Position numbers and translations under genes: made by a program
Source of the DNA: Bacteroidota bacterium
Lineage (GTDB): Bacteria > Bacteroidota > Bacteroidia > AKYH767-A > OLB10
Direction of reading: 5' to 3'
DNA: 64,000 nt
NCBI GenBank assembly: GCA_016717325.1
Contig: JADKFV010000030.1
Span: 11,900 to 75,899 of the forward strand
Shown here: positions 1 to 9,963 of the stretch, piece by piece
How positions within the stretch are numbered: position 1 is the stretch's first letter
How the letters are laid out: each line of letters opens with the position of its first letter
The notes under the pieces: model-generated
Told to the model about the DNA's origin: nothing
Database searches by the model: none
What the model saw: only the letters and a program-made list of their open reading frames with translations

Positions 1-620
1 TCATGGATTAAATGTGAATGCCGGTAACCGCTATTATCGCTGGGCTTCGTATTGCGATGAAGCAGATGCAGATGAAATGTTGATGCAAAAATGTCAGGTG
101 CTGAATACGGCATTCGCAAAAAAATATTCTGCATCATTTCGAAAAAAACGAATCGCTCAATGAAGTGCTCCTAACCGATATAGACCTGATACTCGAAAAC
201 GATATGCTTGTAAAAGTTGACAGCATGAGTATGGCAAACAGCCTTGAGGTGCGTAATCCTTTTTTAGATTTTACTGTTGTCGACTTTGCTTTCAACCTGC
301 CTGTAGAATTTAAAATTAATGGCCGCAATAGAAAAATGATTTTGAAAGATGCTTTTAAAGATGAGCTACCATCAGAAATTTTTAATCGTGGCAAACATGG
401 TTTCGAAGTACCCTTGCTAAAGTGGATGCGCCACGAACTTCAATCACTTATCAATGACGATTTACTAAACAAAAAATTTATTCAGCAACAAAACATTTTT
501 AATTATAGCAGCATCGATAATTTGAAAAGACAATTAATGAGTAACAATCCCGGTGAAGCCACCGCAAGAATATGGGCGCTTATAGTTTTTCAATATTGGT
601 ATAAACGAAATTTTAGTTGA
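1..620 (+). CDS. asnB: Asparagine synthetase (glutamine-hydrolysing), 3' part, one frameshift
   Basis: This is the C-terminal part of an AsnB-type asparagine synthetase, which makes asparagine from aspartate, ATP and glutamine in the cytoplasm. The synthetase domain is recognised by the stretch reading LILENDMLVKVDSMSMANSL, followed by EVRNPFLD and GKHGFEVPLLKWM. The 5' end lies outside the window. Bases 2-117 read in one frame (GLNVNAGNRYYRWASYCDEA) and bases 125-617 in another. Removing one A from the A7 run at 118-124 joins them (NTAFAKNILHHFEKNESL), so this looks like a homopolymer indel rather than a second gene. In Bacteroidota such genes often sit in polysaccharide or exopolysaccharide clusters, but the window does not show what lies upstream. 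The family call is firm; the exact substrate role could be a sugar-modifying AsnB paralogue. Confidence 0.85.
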
Positions 621-666
621 TTTCTAAACCGATACAAAAGTCAAGTTTTCTATTTTATTATTTCAC

Positions 667-774
667 ATTTATAGTATCATTTATGGTATCATTTACGGTA
701 TCATTTATGGTATCATTTATGGTATCATTTACGGTATCATTTATGGTATCATTTACGGTATCATTTATAGTATC
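667..774. repeat. 12-bp minisatellite, nine units
   Basis: Nine head-to-tail copies of a 12-bp unit with consensus ATTTAyrGTATC. Units differ only at two positions (TATAG, TATGG or TACGG). The array fills most of the gap between asnB and the convergent AlbA/HATPase gene and starts five bases beyond that gene's stop codon. Because the unit is a multiple of three it gives an open frame repeating (M/T)VSF, which I do not regard as a protein. Confidence 0.9.
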
Positions 775-778
775 ATTT

Positions 779-2114
779 TCAGATAACTTTCCACTTTCCA
801 GTTTTACTACTTCCCTCTCTTTGCAGTTTATTTAATTGCCGAAGTTCGCTTATTGCCCTTTTGATGGTAATTTGAGCAACGCCAATTTTTTTCGCTAATT
901 CAGAAATAGTAATCGTTTCATTGTGTGAAATAACGATAAGTACCTTGTCAATTGTTTTATCTGCTTCTGCATTTTTTCCCTTCTGCAATATACTTTGGAA
1001 ATTGTACCTAAACTCAACAATAAAACCAGAAAATTCATACTTAAAAATGGGCTGCGAAATTTTTGCTAACTTACATTCATTCAAAATATTTATTGTTCCT
1101 CTACCCCAAGCTTCAATGAGACCGGCACGAAAAAAGACATTAGCAATAGCGGGATTATAAGGTCGCGAAGGATGTTTGGATTTTAAATTTTCGATTGTCC
1201 AATCGTCAGGAAATTGTCCTTCGTTCCAGATAATCAATTTATCAGCATACACACTTATTTGTACAGGAATTTGGCTAGCGTAATCTTTATGAACTATGGC
1301 ATTTAAAACAGCCTCTCTTAAAGCGGCAACTGGCTTAGGATACTTTTCCATTCGATTTAATCCTTTGTAGGTTATTGTTGCTTTCAAATATTTAGATAAA
1401 AGCAAAGCCATTGCTCTTTCAACCTGCTCAAATAAATGTCCATGAATAGTGTCTTGAAACACTAATTCATCATCACTTAAAAAAATCCGATTTTGATAAA
1501 CGCTCCCGGTAGAAGCACTTCTGGATTGGGATGAAAAAGTAACACAGCGGCATTTTTATAATAATGCGCATCAGCTTTAAGTTGTAGCTTCCATAATAAC
1601 ATTTCCAAATTATCCTTAAATCATCTGCAGTTATTCGTCCTGAATCAATTGCCTTTTTTTTAAAATACTGGATTGCTGGTTTTGATAAATCTCTTAAATT
1701 CAATAAAGGATGAGGCACACTGTCCCAATGTTTTCCTTGTTTCTGCAATATAAACTTATCTAATGAGGCTCCCCTCAACTCTTGCTTGGTAGCGCCACTA
1801 CGTATGTGGTATTGCCCTTTATAGTTTACTGGGTAAGGATAGGCATCAACAACAATTTCAATATACTCTAATTTAGATTTAGTCTTAATATTTACATCTA
1901 CCAAAATTCCAAGAATATCTTAAACCTTATTCGGAATTTCTTCTAAAAGTTTTTTTGAATCAGGCACTCCACTCACTTCACCTTTATCATTTATGCCAAT
2001 ATACAATTTGCCACCACTCGCATTTGCAAATCCGCAAATCCACTTAATGTATTCGTCTCTCCACGACTCCTTAAATTCAATATTTTGACTTTCCTTCATT
2101 TTATTTTTCACAAT
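779..2114 (-). pseudogene. AlbA_2/HATPase-type putative DNA-binding regulator, broken
   Basis: Reads as one gene of about 440 codons of the 'ATP-binding protein / putative DNA-binding domain' family. The N-terminal Schlafen AlbA_2 domain (IEFKESW, then FANASGGKLYIGINDKGEV) is followed by a middle region (AAVLLFHPNPE), an HATPase_c_4 region (ALREAVLNAIVHKDY, then WGRGTINIL) and a C-terminal winged helix (TISELAKKIGVAQITIKRAI). Three lesions are visible: an in-frame TAA at 1920-1922 just after NKV, a missing base near 1614, and a missing base in the A7 run at 1479-1485 (complement of poly-T). The start is taken at the ATG before KESQNIEF. With a nonsense codon plus two frameshifts it may be genuinely dead, though the window has many indels that look like base-calling errors. 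Such proteins are usually stand-alone regulators of unknown target. Confidence 0.75.
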
Positions 2115-2225
2115 TAGTAAAGTACAATTTGGTTGCCTCATAAGCAAGGGTAAAACTAAAAAAATATCATGCATAAAAAATTTGCATTACATTTCTAAAA
2201 TCAAAAATAAGGTATGCGTTTAAAA

Positions 2226-3092
2226 TTACACCAACGATTTGATAAACAATTCATGCACTTTTTTCACCGTTTTATTTTTAAACTTTTTCTTACCAATTGT
2301 ATCCACCCATTTAATTCCACTAACAACATTTGTAGAAAAAGCTTCATCCATTGCAGTAACATCTTCTTTACTCATTGATATCTCTTTCAACACAAAATTA
2401 TTTCTCCGCAATAAATCCATCACATATTTACGCATCACACCCGATGTTGCACCATCATTGAGTTTGGGTGTTACAAAAACTCCATCAGCATAAAAAAATA
2501 TGTTGGCGCGTGATGTTTCTACAATCTTGTTTTTGTTGTTGCACAAAATTATATCATCGTAATTTCTTTCTGCTGCATGCTTTGCAGCCAATACATACAA
2601 AGCGCTATTCCCTGTTTTGAAATTAGAAATAAGTGTGGCGTTCTTCTGCATCTTTAAATAGTAATCGAGATGCAATCCATTTGCGTTCCAATCATAGTGA
2701 TTGGCATTTAATTCAGCTGGCACTAAAATCCATTCGCACTCATTTGTTTTAGGCACATAATAACCTCCCTCCTTGCGAAAGCACTGAAAACGTATTCGGG
2801 CGAAGCTTACCATATTATTTTTAGCACAAAGTTGGGCCGCCATTTTTTGTAACTTCAAAACAGCATCATGTTTTTGAAGGTAATTATCATCAGATAAAAA
2901 ATCGGGAGGAATAATTTGTAGTGATTGCAAACCATTCAGCATACGGCTTATGTGTAAATCAGGGAAAAGCAATTCGCCTTTGTGAACACACATCGATTCG
3001 AAAACACTATCGCCATAGCAAAAAGCACGGTTACTTGTTGTGATGGCAAATTTCTTTTCAGGAATAACTTTCCCGTTAGCATTAATATACAT
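2226..3092 (-). CDS. Class IV aminotransferase (IlvE/PabC-like)
   Basis: A PLP-dependent fold-type IV aminotransferase of 288 residues, the usual family length. The N-terminus (NGKVIPEKKF, then NRAFCYGDSVFESM) and the C-terminal half (IVETSRANIFF, GVFVTPKLNDGATSGVMRK) match branched-chain aminotransferases and 4-amino-4-deoxychorismate lyases. K159 in SNFKTGN is the expected PLP Schiff-base lysine. I cannot choose between IlvE, PabC and D-amino-acid transaminase from motifs alone. The start is the ATG at 3092; a GTG one codon earlier is less likely. It is a single gene, apparently intact, transcribed toward the broken AlbA gene, with no sign of being in an operon. Confidence 0.85.
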   Translation of the reverse strand: MYINANGKVIPEKKFAITTSNRAFCYGDSVFESMCVHKGELLFPDLHISRMLNGLQSLQIIPPDFLSDDNYLQKHDAVLKLQKMAAQLCAKNNMVSFARIRFQCFRKEGGYYVPKTNECEWILVPAELNANHYDWNANGLHLDYYLKMQKNATLISNFKTGNSALYVLAAKHAAERNYDDIILCNNKNKIVETSRANIFFYADGVFVTPKLNDGATSGVMRKYVMDLLRRNNFVLKEISMSKEDVTAMDEAFSTNVVSGIKWVDTIGKKKFKNKTVKKVHELFIKSLV

Positions 3093-3143
3093 CACATCAA
3101 AAAATATAAATGAAAATACTTATAATAATATAAGCACTAAACA

Positions 3144-4259
3144 CTACTGAACCTGAAGGGTAAAAGTTTGTTCTTTGCTATCTGAAATTACTTTCACCAA
3201 ATAAGAGCCGGTAGAAAGCTTTTGTTCGAAGCGATGAACAATAAGTTGCTCCGTAAGTTCATCGGCATTGTAAGTTTTGGTGTTTATCAATTTCCCTGTA
3301 AGTGCGTATACACTTACGGTTATATCGGCAGCATGCTGCATGGCAAATCGTAAAGCAAAGTAATCGCCTTTGCAGGGGTTAGGATACAAACCAACATTAT
3401 AAAGGTTTTCATTTTGAACTATTGATGACAACACAGGCGTAAAATTATCGCGGTAACGCACCGAAGAAATAGCTACAACGTTGAAATTTTTTGTAGTTTG
3501 TATTTCTAATAACGGAATCCCTTGATTTTTTCCAAGCCAACGATAAACCATCGTTTCGGGGCGTGGTATTGCAAAACCAAACCCGCTTGTATCGGCCAAT
3601 GAATCGCGCCCGGTAAGTTTTGCTTTTACGCGCAACACATCGAAGGTGCCGTATGGCGTAATGAGTGTGCCCCAGCCATCGGCAAGCCACAATCGCTTTT
3701 GAGTGGTATTGTACGAACCCAAACCGGGTATACTTAAGGATGCGGCAACTGCACCCGAATCGGTATCATTAAAATTTAATGGGAACTTATAAATTGTATC
3801 CTTTTCGGCACCGTAAGGTAATGCCGTTGCCAAACCGCTAAGCTCAACACCTGTGCCGGGGCTACGAAAGTTTGAGGCACCTTTGTAATAAAACGTTGCC
3901 GGATTATCGAGTGTAACAGGCAGTGGTAAATTAATTCCTCCGGTATTTTGTTGCACTATGTTAGCACGGTTAGCATTGAAACCAAAGTTGCTGTATGTAA
4001 CCAAATAAAGCAAATTGGCTGTTGCCACATCAATAAATGTATCAATTGTTTGGCTGATAGGTACAAGTGTCGAAAAATCCCATGTTTGGTTTGCTCCTGT
4101 TTGTGTAAGCACCGATGTTTGGTATTGTTGATTACTGGCAATGCTTACCCTGAAAGTGTCACCTGCATTCATAAGGTCGTTTTCGTCAATGGTAATTTGA
4201 GCAAAACAGAAATTGCAAATTGCAAGAAACAATATTAAAACTTTGGTAAATTTTTGCAT
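3144..4259 (-). CDS. Secreted protein with T9SS type A sorting domain
   Basis: A 371-residue exported protein. Residues 1-20 form a signal peptide (basic start, hydrophobic core, cleavage near CFAQ). The middle has no enzyme motif I know but carries GANQTWDFSTL near residue 55 and DGWGTLITPYGTFDVLRVK in the second half. The last 80 residues are a T9SS C-terminal domain (VGLYPNPCKGDYFALRF, ending TGSYLVKVISDSKEQTFTLQ), so it should cross the outer membrane and be released or anchored at the surface. The same core appears in the gene at 26312-27326, so the two are paralogues of one family. Function unknown. Confidence 0.8.
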   Translation of the reverse strand: MQKFTKVLILFLAICNFCFAQITIDENDLMNAGDTFRVSIASNQQYQTSVLTQTGANQTWDFSTLVPISQTIDTFIDVATANLLYLVTYSNFGFNANRANIVQQNTGGINLPLPVTLDNPATFYYKGASNFRSPGTGVELSGLATALPYGAEKDTIYKFPLNFNDTDSGAVAASLSIPGLGSYNTTQKRLWLADGWGTLITPYGTFDVLRVKAKLTGRDSLADTSGFGFAIPRPETMVYRWLGKNQGIPLLEIQTTKNFNVVAISSVRYRDNFTPVLSSIVQNENLYNVGLYPNPCKGDYFALRFAMQHAADITVSVYALTGKLINTKTYNADELTEQLIVHRFEQKLSTGSYLVKVISDSKEQTFTLQVQ

Positions 4260-4306
4260 GGATTTAGTGAATTAATTTTTTGTAAACATACAGAAAAGTT
4301 AGAAAT

Positions 4307-4334
4307 AAAAAACCCCGATAATCATCGGGGTTTT
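4307..4334 (-). terminator. Rho-independent terminator of the choice-of-anchor gene
   Basis: A stem AACCCCGAT/ATCGGGGTT with a short loop, flanked by A and T runs on both sides. It lies 7 bases past the stop of the 4341-6703 gene and could also work in the other direction. Confidence 0.85.
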
Positions 4335-4340
4335 CATAAT

Positions 4341-6703
4341 TTATTTTGCTTTTATTATTTTAACAGTACGAATGATTTTATCACTGTTGATTAACCGTAG
4401 CGTATAAGCACCACTTTCGAGTTCACTGCCAATTTCAATGTTTCCGGCAATTGATACAATATTTTTTGCTTCCACTACCCTACCTGTAATGTCTTCAATT
4501 TGCAAAAATGCATTTGACAATTCACTCAAATTATAAGTGATATTGAAAGATGAATTACTTGGATTTGGAAACACAGATAAAGCATTTGCAAGAGTACCAT
4601 TTTCATTAACTCCCACATTGCCAAAGGTTACAAAAAACTTATCCAATGCCACTTCAAAAACATTACCCTGTCCAAAATCTTCAGCATACACGCGCATCTT
4701 CATTGTAGCGGTTGGAGTAATATAATTGCTTATCAAAAAATTTACATCGGTCCATTTCGAAGCATTGACATTTGAAATAGTTACTTTTTCTAATAACACT
4801 TCCTGTGTTCCGTTCGACAAATAAAAATACAACGTGTCGTTAGGGGTACCATTACCACCACCATTATATATCCATCGTGAGTAATATATTTTTGGGCTGA
4901 TAATATTTGTCAAATCAAAAATAGGAGATGAAAGTCCAACACCGCCATCATCAATATCATCGGAGCCGGAACCACCGCCACCATTTCCACTCATGTAACA
5001 TTTATCATTACAATCGTTCGATTTATCGAGTTCAGGATTTGCAAGACTACCGTTATTGTTGAATGTACCAACGGGCTCTTCACGCACCCAATCGCCAGTG
5101 TTAGCTGTAGAGGTTTTTGTCCATCCAAAATCAAAAACAAAATCATCGTACCAACCCGGTTGCAAAGTAACCACCACATTATTTCCACCGTTGATAGTTG
5201 TTGTAAGTGAGCAATCGGTAACGTAACCCCACATACCGGCAGTAACGGTATAAGTACCGGTCACAAAATTTGACACATTAAAATTGCCGGCATTGTCTGT
5301 CACTAAATCATAATTGTATGCACCATCAGTCAGGTTAACCTGTGCGTTGGGTATAGGCAAATTTGTAGAACCATCAATCACACTTCCACTGATAGAAACG
5401 GTTGAAATAGGCACCAATTGAACATCCTGAATAGTTACAACACCATTTTGCAAAACCACATTATTTATAGTTTGTGATATATAACCAAGCTTAGAATATT
5501 TCACGCTATAAGTGCCGGCATTAGAATAACCTGTTTTATATACTCCGGTAGTCTTCGAAAATTTTGTAACCGAAGTACTTAAAATTTCTACCTGCACACT
5601 GCTTAATGGTGCCGAAGTATTTGCATCGGTTGCCGTTCCTTCGAGGTAACATCCCCTTACATATGTTGGCGCAAGCACAAACAATCCTTCGCTAATATCG
5701 CTGGCAACAATATTGCCCGAAGGTAAAAACGGATAAACTCCCCAGCAACCATCAAAACCTCCACCACTCAATGGTGAAGTATCGTAATGCCCAACCTCAA
5801 TCATATTATCGGGATGCGAAATATCAACTACCACCACTCCTTCTTTGTACCAAGATACTACAGCATAATCGTTAAGTGTATGTGTGTTGTGCACAATGGC
5901 TTGCGAGCCCGGTGCAGTTTGAAATTTATCAAGCAAAATAATATTGTTGGGGTCCGAAATATCGTAGCTTGCCAGTACAGAATTATCAACTTCGTCCGTT
6001 GTAAAAAGTGCATTGCCGGCATCGTTCAACCAACTGTTGTGTGTAAAATTATCAGGAGTGTTTTGTGTATTGATGGTTACAGGATTTGCTTTGTTGGCAA
6101 CATTAATTATAGAAAAATATCCGTCATAAATATGGCACGAAAACAAGGTATCATTCCGCACATAACCATCGTGGATATACGTACCTTGTGAGTGTCCTAA
6201 ATAATTGGGATTCCAAGGGTCATTCAAATCGCAAATCAATGCAGCACCATTAAATAAATTACTGCCAAAAAGATACACATAACCAGCTTCGATATGCAAG
6301 GCGTGAATGTTATCTATCTGCCCGAAAATAGCATTATTACCAGTCCAGTTTTTGTATGGTAAGTTTGGTGATGGCAAAGAGTTGAGGTTAATAATTTGCA
6401 AGCCTCCCCCGCTTCGGTGGTAACATAAGCATGATTGTTCCATACTTTTACCTCACGCCATATACTTTGCGAGCCCGGTATATTCACCACTTCGAAAATA
6501 TTGTTGGGGTCTGTTACATCTACTATTGACAACCCGAATTCCCAGCCCACCAGTGCATATTCAGCACCATTAATGGCAATGCCACCAATGTTCGATAAGG
6601 CACCATTGTAGGTTTTCTTCGATTTAAACACCATGTTTTTTTGCGCATGCATAGTTGTAAAACCAATACAGCTAAGCAATAGCGATAAGATAATTTTTTT
6701 CAT
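4341..6703 (-). CDS. Secreted choice-of-anchor B (LVIVD-repeat) protein with T9SS tail, one frameshift
   Basis: About 787 residues once joined. It has a signal peptide at residues 1-20 (ending TMHAQ), then beta-propeller-like LVIVD repeats typical of the choice-of-anchor B family (SIVDVTDPNNIFEVVN, DGYFSIINVANKANPV, GVVVVDISHPDNMIEVGHYD). Two carboxypeptidase-regulatory-like beta-sandwich domains follow (GCYLEGTATDANT; ISGSVIDGSTNLPIPNAQV), then a jelly-roll-like region and a T9SS sorting domain (LSVFPNPSNSSFNITYNL). The reading frame breaks at the C5 run at 6406-6410. One extra C restores AYVTTEAGGGLQIINL, so the N-terminal 98 residues and the rest are one protein. Probably a cell-surface adhesin or scaffold; no catalytic residues seen. 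Confidence 0.85.
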
Positions 6704-6858
6704 TAAGTTTTGTTTTTTGTTCTAAAATTTTCAGCCTGCGAATATAAAATTTATTCCTATAGATAATAGGTATTTAGTAGATTATTTTGAATGACGTTTG
6801 TGGTAAAATATTTCGGCATTCTTTGTGGCACCTTTATTCATTTTAGTAAGACGAAACA

Positions 6859-6949
6859 TTTAGGCTAAAGCCAAATACAAATTATTTATTCGGTCCGATA
6901 AATCGGACGGCAATGATGGGCTGGCGGGAACAACAACTTTGTGCCTGTA
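6859..6949. repeat. Direct repeat copy A
   Basis: About 90 bp beginning TTTAGGCTAAAGCC and ending GCCTGTA, roughly 90% identical to copy B at 7078-7167. Both hold an internal palindrome built on GTCCGA and TCGGAC. Confidence 0.85.
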
Positions 6950-7038
6950 TGCCTTTGTGGTTAAAAAATATCCTGCATTCATTCGCGCATTCACGGCTAA
7001 AATAAAATTGATTTCCATTCTGCATTCATTCGTGCATT

Positions 7039-7063
7039 CCCCGACACTGCGGTCGGGGCAGGC
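7039..7063. repeat. REP-like GC palindrome inserted in a filler repeat
   Basis: CCCCGAC/GTCGGGG with a 6-base loop, followed by CAGG. It sits between 'gtgcattc' and 'gtggctaaaa'. The second filler copy near 6983-7005 runs straight through this point, so the palindrome looks like an insertion. Confidence 0.65.
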
Positions 7064-7077
7064 GTGGCTAAAAATCT

Positions 7078-7167
7078 TTAGGCTAAAGCCAAATACAAAT
7101 TATTTATTCCGTCCGAAAAATCGGACGGCAATGATAGGCTGGCGCGAACTACAACTTTGAGCCTGTA
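7078..7167. repeat. Direct repeat copy B
   Basis: Second copy of the repeat at 6859-6949. Here the internal palindrome is perfect (arms CCGTCCGA and TCGGACGG). Confidence 0.85.
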
Positions 7168-7361
7168 AGTTTTTGCGATAAAAAACATTTCGTGCATTTC
7201 ATTTTTAATAAATTTACTTTGCGTTGTGTTTACAAAAAAACAAAGTTTCAGGTTCTGGTATATCTCTCAATGCACAATTAAAATTCAAAACATAAAATAT
7301 ATTTTGCTCACAACATTTTCTAACAACAAAATTTAATTTCATATTCTTAAAAAAATATAAA

Positions 7362-8774
7362 ATGCAAAAAATAACACTCATAATCGTTCTCTTTTTAAAT
7401 ACAGCATTTATAAGCAATGCACAAATAAAAACATACTATTATCCTGAAGATACTTTAGTCGCAAAAAATTTAGAAGACTGGAAAAAATTAAAATTTGGTT
7501 TGCTCATGCACTGGGGCACATACACCCAATGGGGCATTGTCGAAAGTTGGAGTATATGCAGCGAAGACGAAGGCTGGTGCGAACGCAGAGGGCCATATGC
7601 CAACGATTATACAGAATATAAAAAGCAATACGAGGGATTGCAAAAAACATTCAACCCCATAAATTTTGCACCCGATAAATGGGCTACTGCAGCACAATAT
7701 GCCGGAATGAAATATGTGGTGTTTACTACCAAGCATCACGATGGTTTTTGCATGTTCGATACAAAATATACCGATTATAAAATCACTTCCGATAATTGCC
7801 CATTTGCAAAAAACAGCAAATCGAATGTGACCAAAGAAGTTTTTGATTCTTTTCGAAACAAAGGTTTTAAAGTAGGTGCATATTTTAGTAAACCCGATTG
7901 GCATTGCCCCGATTACTGGTGGCCACGTTTTGCAACACCGAACAGATGCAGCAATTACGATACAAAAAAATATCCTCAAAAGTGGCAGGCATTTGAAGAC
8001 TTTACTTACAATCAACTAAACGAACTCACCACACAATATGGCAAGGTCGATTTGCTGTGGCTCGATGGCGGGCAAGTGCGCCCCGATAGTACAGTGACAG
8101 AAGAAGAGCGCCCCTGGATAAAAGTGCCTTACACACAGGGAATAAATATGCATCGAATTGCAAACATGGCACGTGCAAATCAACCCGGTATTTTAATGGT
8201 GGATCGCAGCGTTTACGGCTACTACCAAAACTACTTAACTCCCGAACAACAAATTCCGGACAAGCCACTCGATTATCCTTGGGAAACGTGCCTGACCATG
8301 GCCGGCAGCTGGAGTCATGTGCCCGGTGACAAATACAAAACCACCAACAATCTCATTCATACATTGGTCGATATTGTGGCCAAAGGCGGAAATCTTTTAC
8401 TCAACATAGGCCCCGATGCAAATGGAAATTGGGACGACACTGCGTATACACGCCTGCAAGAAATTGGCAATTGGATGAAAATAAATTCCTCATGCATATA
8501 CAACAGCACGGCAGTAGCACCATACAAAAGCGACCGGTTTTGTTTTACACAAGTTGGTAAAACAATTTACGCCATATATTTATTGAACGAAGGCGAAACA
8601 ACTGCTACCACACTTAACATAAGCAATTACATTCCATCATCAAAATCGAAACTCACGCTGTTGGGATTAAAAACAAAACTCAACTTCAAAACCGAAAATG
8701 GAAATACAATAATTGAAGTACCTCCGCTCGATAAAAACATTTTTGCACACGCACTCGTTTTCAAATTCGAATAA
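7362..8774 (+). CDS. Alpha-L-fucosidase, GH29
   Basis: A 470-residue glycoside hydrolase family 29 enzyme that removes terminal alpha-L-fucose from glycans by a retaining mechanism. Residues 1-20 are a signal peptide (ending FISNAQ), so it acts in the periplasm or outside the cell. Family hallmarks are KFGLLMHWGTYTQWG at about residue 47, YVVFTTKHHDGFCMFDT, and VDLLWLDGGQV, in which D235 is the expected nucleophile. GNLLLNIGPDANG marks the end of the catalytic barrel. A short beta-rich C-terminal domain follows. No PUL-type SusC/D genes are near, so it looks like a single secreted hydrolase. No T9SS tail is visible. Confidence 0.92.
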   Translation: MQKITLIIVLFLNTAFISNAQIKTYYYPEDTLVAKNLEDWKKLKFGLLMHWGTYTQWGIVESWSICSEDEGWCERRGPYANDYTEYKKQYEGLQKTFNPINFAPDKWATAAQYAGMKYVVFTTKHHDGFCMFDTKYTDYKITSDNCPFAKNSKSNVTKEVFDSFRNKGFKVGAYFSKPDWHCPDYWWPRFATPNRCSNYDTKKYPQKWQAFEDFTYNQLNELTTQYGKVDLLWLDGGQVRPDSTVTEEERPWIKVPYTQGINMHRIANMARANQPGILMVDRSVYGYYQNYLTPEQQIPDKPLDYPWETCLTMAGSWSHVPGDKYKTTNNLIHTLVDIVAKGGNLLLNIGPDANGNWDDTAYTRLQEIGNWMKINSSCIYNSTAVAPYKSDRFCFTQVGKTIYAIYLLNEGETTATTLNISNYIPSSKSKLTLLGLKTKLNFKTENGNTIIEVPPLDKNIFAHALVFKFE

Positions 8775-9165
8775 CATAATACTTTTTTTGTAGCACAACG
8801 GTTTATCATTCTGCCAAAGGTGCGGTCCCGCTTTCCGCTCATAGTTATGCCATATCATATTGTTTTTTATTTGCATGGCATACGCTAACCGCTGCAATCG
8901 GGGCTATGGGCAATGGTTTCCGTCTTTGTGGGTGGGGTTACATAAATCCTAAATAAACATGTTCTAAAAATTATTTTTTATAAACAATCACTGCTTATAA
9001 TCCAAGGAAGTCAATTTATTTACTAAGTTTTCTTGATTCATTTGTAGGTAAAAATAAATTTTTCGATTCTACCTCAAAACAATTTCAAAATAAAACCGGC
9101 TAATAATGTCTGCAAAAAAAAGTTCAAAGTTTAGTTCCATTTAAAATAATCTCCAGTAATAAAAT
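8775..9165. other. Intergenic region, nothing recognised
   Basis: About 390 bp between the fucosidase and the DUF4304-like gene. It has scattered GC-rich patches (ggtgcggtcccgctttccgc) and no supported gene, RNA or terminator. Confidence 0.5.
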
Positions 9166-9173
9166 TATTTTTG
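9166..9173 (+). promoter_or_regulatory. -7 promoter element, possibly leaderless start
   Basis: TATTTTTG matches the Bacteroidota -7 consensus TAnnTTTG and ends three bases before the ATG at 9177. No clear -33 element is seen. Confidence 0.45.
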
Positions 9174-9176
9174 TGC

Positions 9177-9917
9177 ATGGACTTCTTTACAATCATTGAA
9201 AAAATACTTGGGCTGCTGTCGGTAGTTTTCATTTTCGCAATTGCACGTATCATATACATAGTGGCGTTTCGGCCCAAAGGAATACCTGCTTCCGAATTCA
9301 AAAAGGTTGTGCAGAAAATAGCAAAGCCGGAATTAAGCAAATTAGGTTTTCATGGCAACGGCTGGGACTTTACTAAAAAAGAAGGCGAACTAATTTATGC
9401 CTTTAAGTTTGTACCAAACAGTCAGGGAGGATGGATTCATATCGACCTCTATATAAATACAAACATAAAGCAGGATTACAAAGGCCACACAATGGAAGTG
9501 GTATTCAAAAAAATGCTTACTCCAAAAAATAAAATACAACATGCATGGCATTATCACAAAACAGAAAAGCAGAATATTGCAATACTCAATAGCATATTGG
9601 AATTATTTCAAGAAGAAGGCTTTGCATTTTTCAAAAAATTCGAACAATACCCTGAATGTTTTTTGCAAATGAATAATACAGATGTTGACGATTACAAAAA
9701 GTTGAATGATACATTTAGTCTCAACTTTAGCAAGGCAAAATGGATTGAGGTGTTGATACTGATAAATGAAAAATACGCCAACTATAAAAATGCGCTTTCA
9801 TTAATCAGTGCAGGAAAAGTTCTTTCGGAAGAAGAAACAGAAAATTGGCAGAATGATTTTTTATATTCAAAAGAAGAAGAATTGATGACTTTTGTTAACA
9901 ATGAAAAAAACAAATAG
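9177..9917 (+). CDS. DUF4304-like hypothetical protein with one membrane segment
   Basis: A 246-residue protein. Residues 10-32 form a hydrophobic segment (LLSVVFIFAIARIIYIVAF), then a globular part with FKKVVQKIAKPELSKLGFHGNG and WDFTKKEGELIYAFKF. This resembles DUF4304, a family of unknown function with a 'GF..kg..f.r' signature. The start is the ATG at 9177; the alternative TTG two codons upstream is not needed, and the -7 element lies too close for it. The C-terminus is charged and helical. It stands alone with no operon partner. The family match is by pattern only. Confidence 0.6.
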   Translation: MDFFTIIEKILGLLSVVFIFAIARIIYIVAFRPKGIPASEFKKVVQKIAKPELSKLGFHGNGWDFTKKEGELIYAFKFVPNSQGGWIHIDLYINTNIKQDYKGHTMEVVFKKMLTPKNKIQHAWHYHKTEKQNIAILNSILELFQEEGFAFFKKFEQYPECFLQMNNTDVDDYKKLNDTFSLNFSKAKWIEVLILINEKYANYKNALSLISAGKVLSEEETENWQNDFLYSKEEELMTFVNNEKNK

Positions 9918-9963
9918 TTGCGTTGAATTGAACTTTTACATCAATAAAACATAAAATCTTTTA

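Larger units (their letters stand above)
6704..7361. other. Repeat-rich intergenic region, no gene
   Basis: Contains a direct repeat of about 90 bp (6859-6949 and 7078-7167). Each copy carries a hairpin with arms GTCCGA/TCGGAC, and between them lie two degraded copies of a 'cattcgtgcattcgtggctaaa'-like filler. One filler copy is interrupted by a GC-rich palindrome. Open frames here are short and repeat-derived. Confidence 0.7.

Noticed and set aside
617..835. Open frame repeating (M/T)VSF
   Set aside because: It is a by-product of a 12-bp tandem repeat whose unit is a multiple of three; no start signal or homology.
3445..3690. Shadow open frames inside genes, for example here and at 12201-12833, 15044-15277 and 50488-50961
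   Set aside because: They lie antisense or out of frame within well-supported genes and show no codon or motif support.
6939..7160. Open frame containing SPTLRSGQA
   Set aside because: It runs through filler repeats and a palindrome; the peptide is a translation of repeat DNA.
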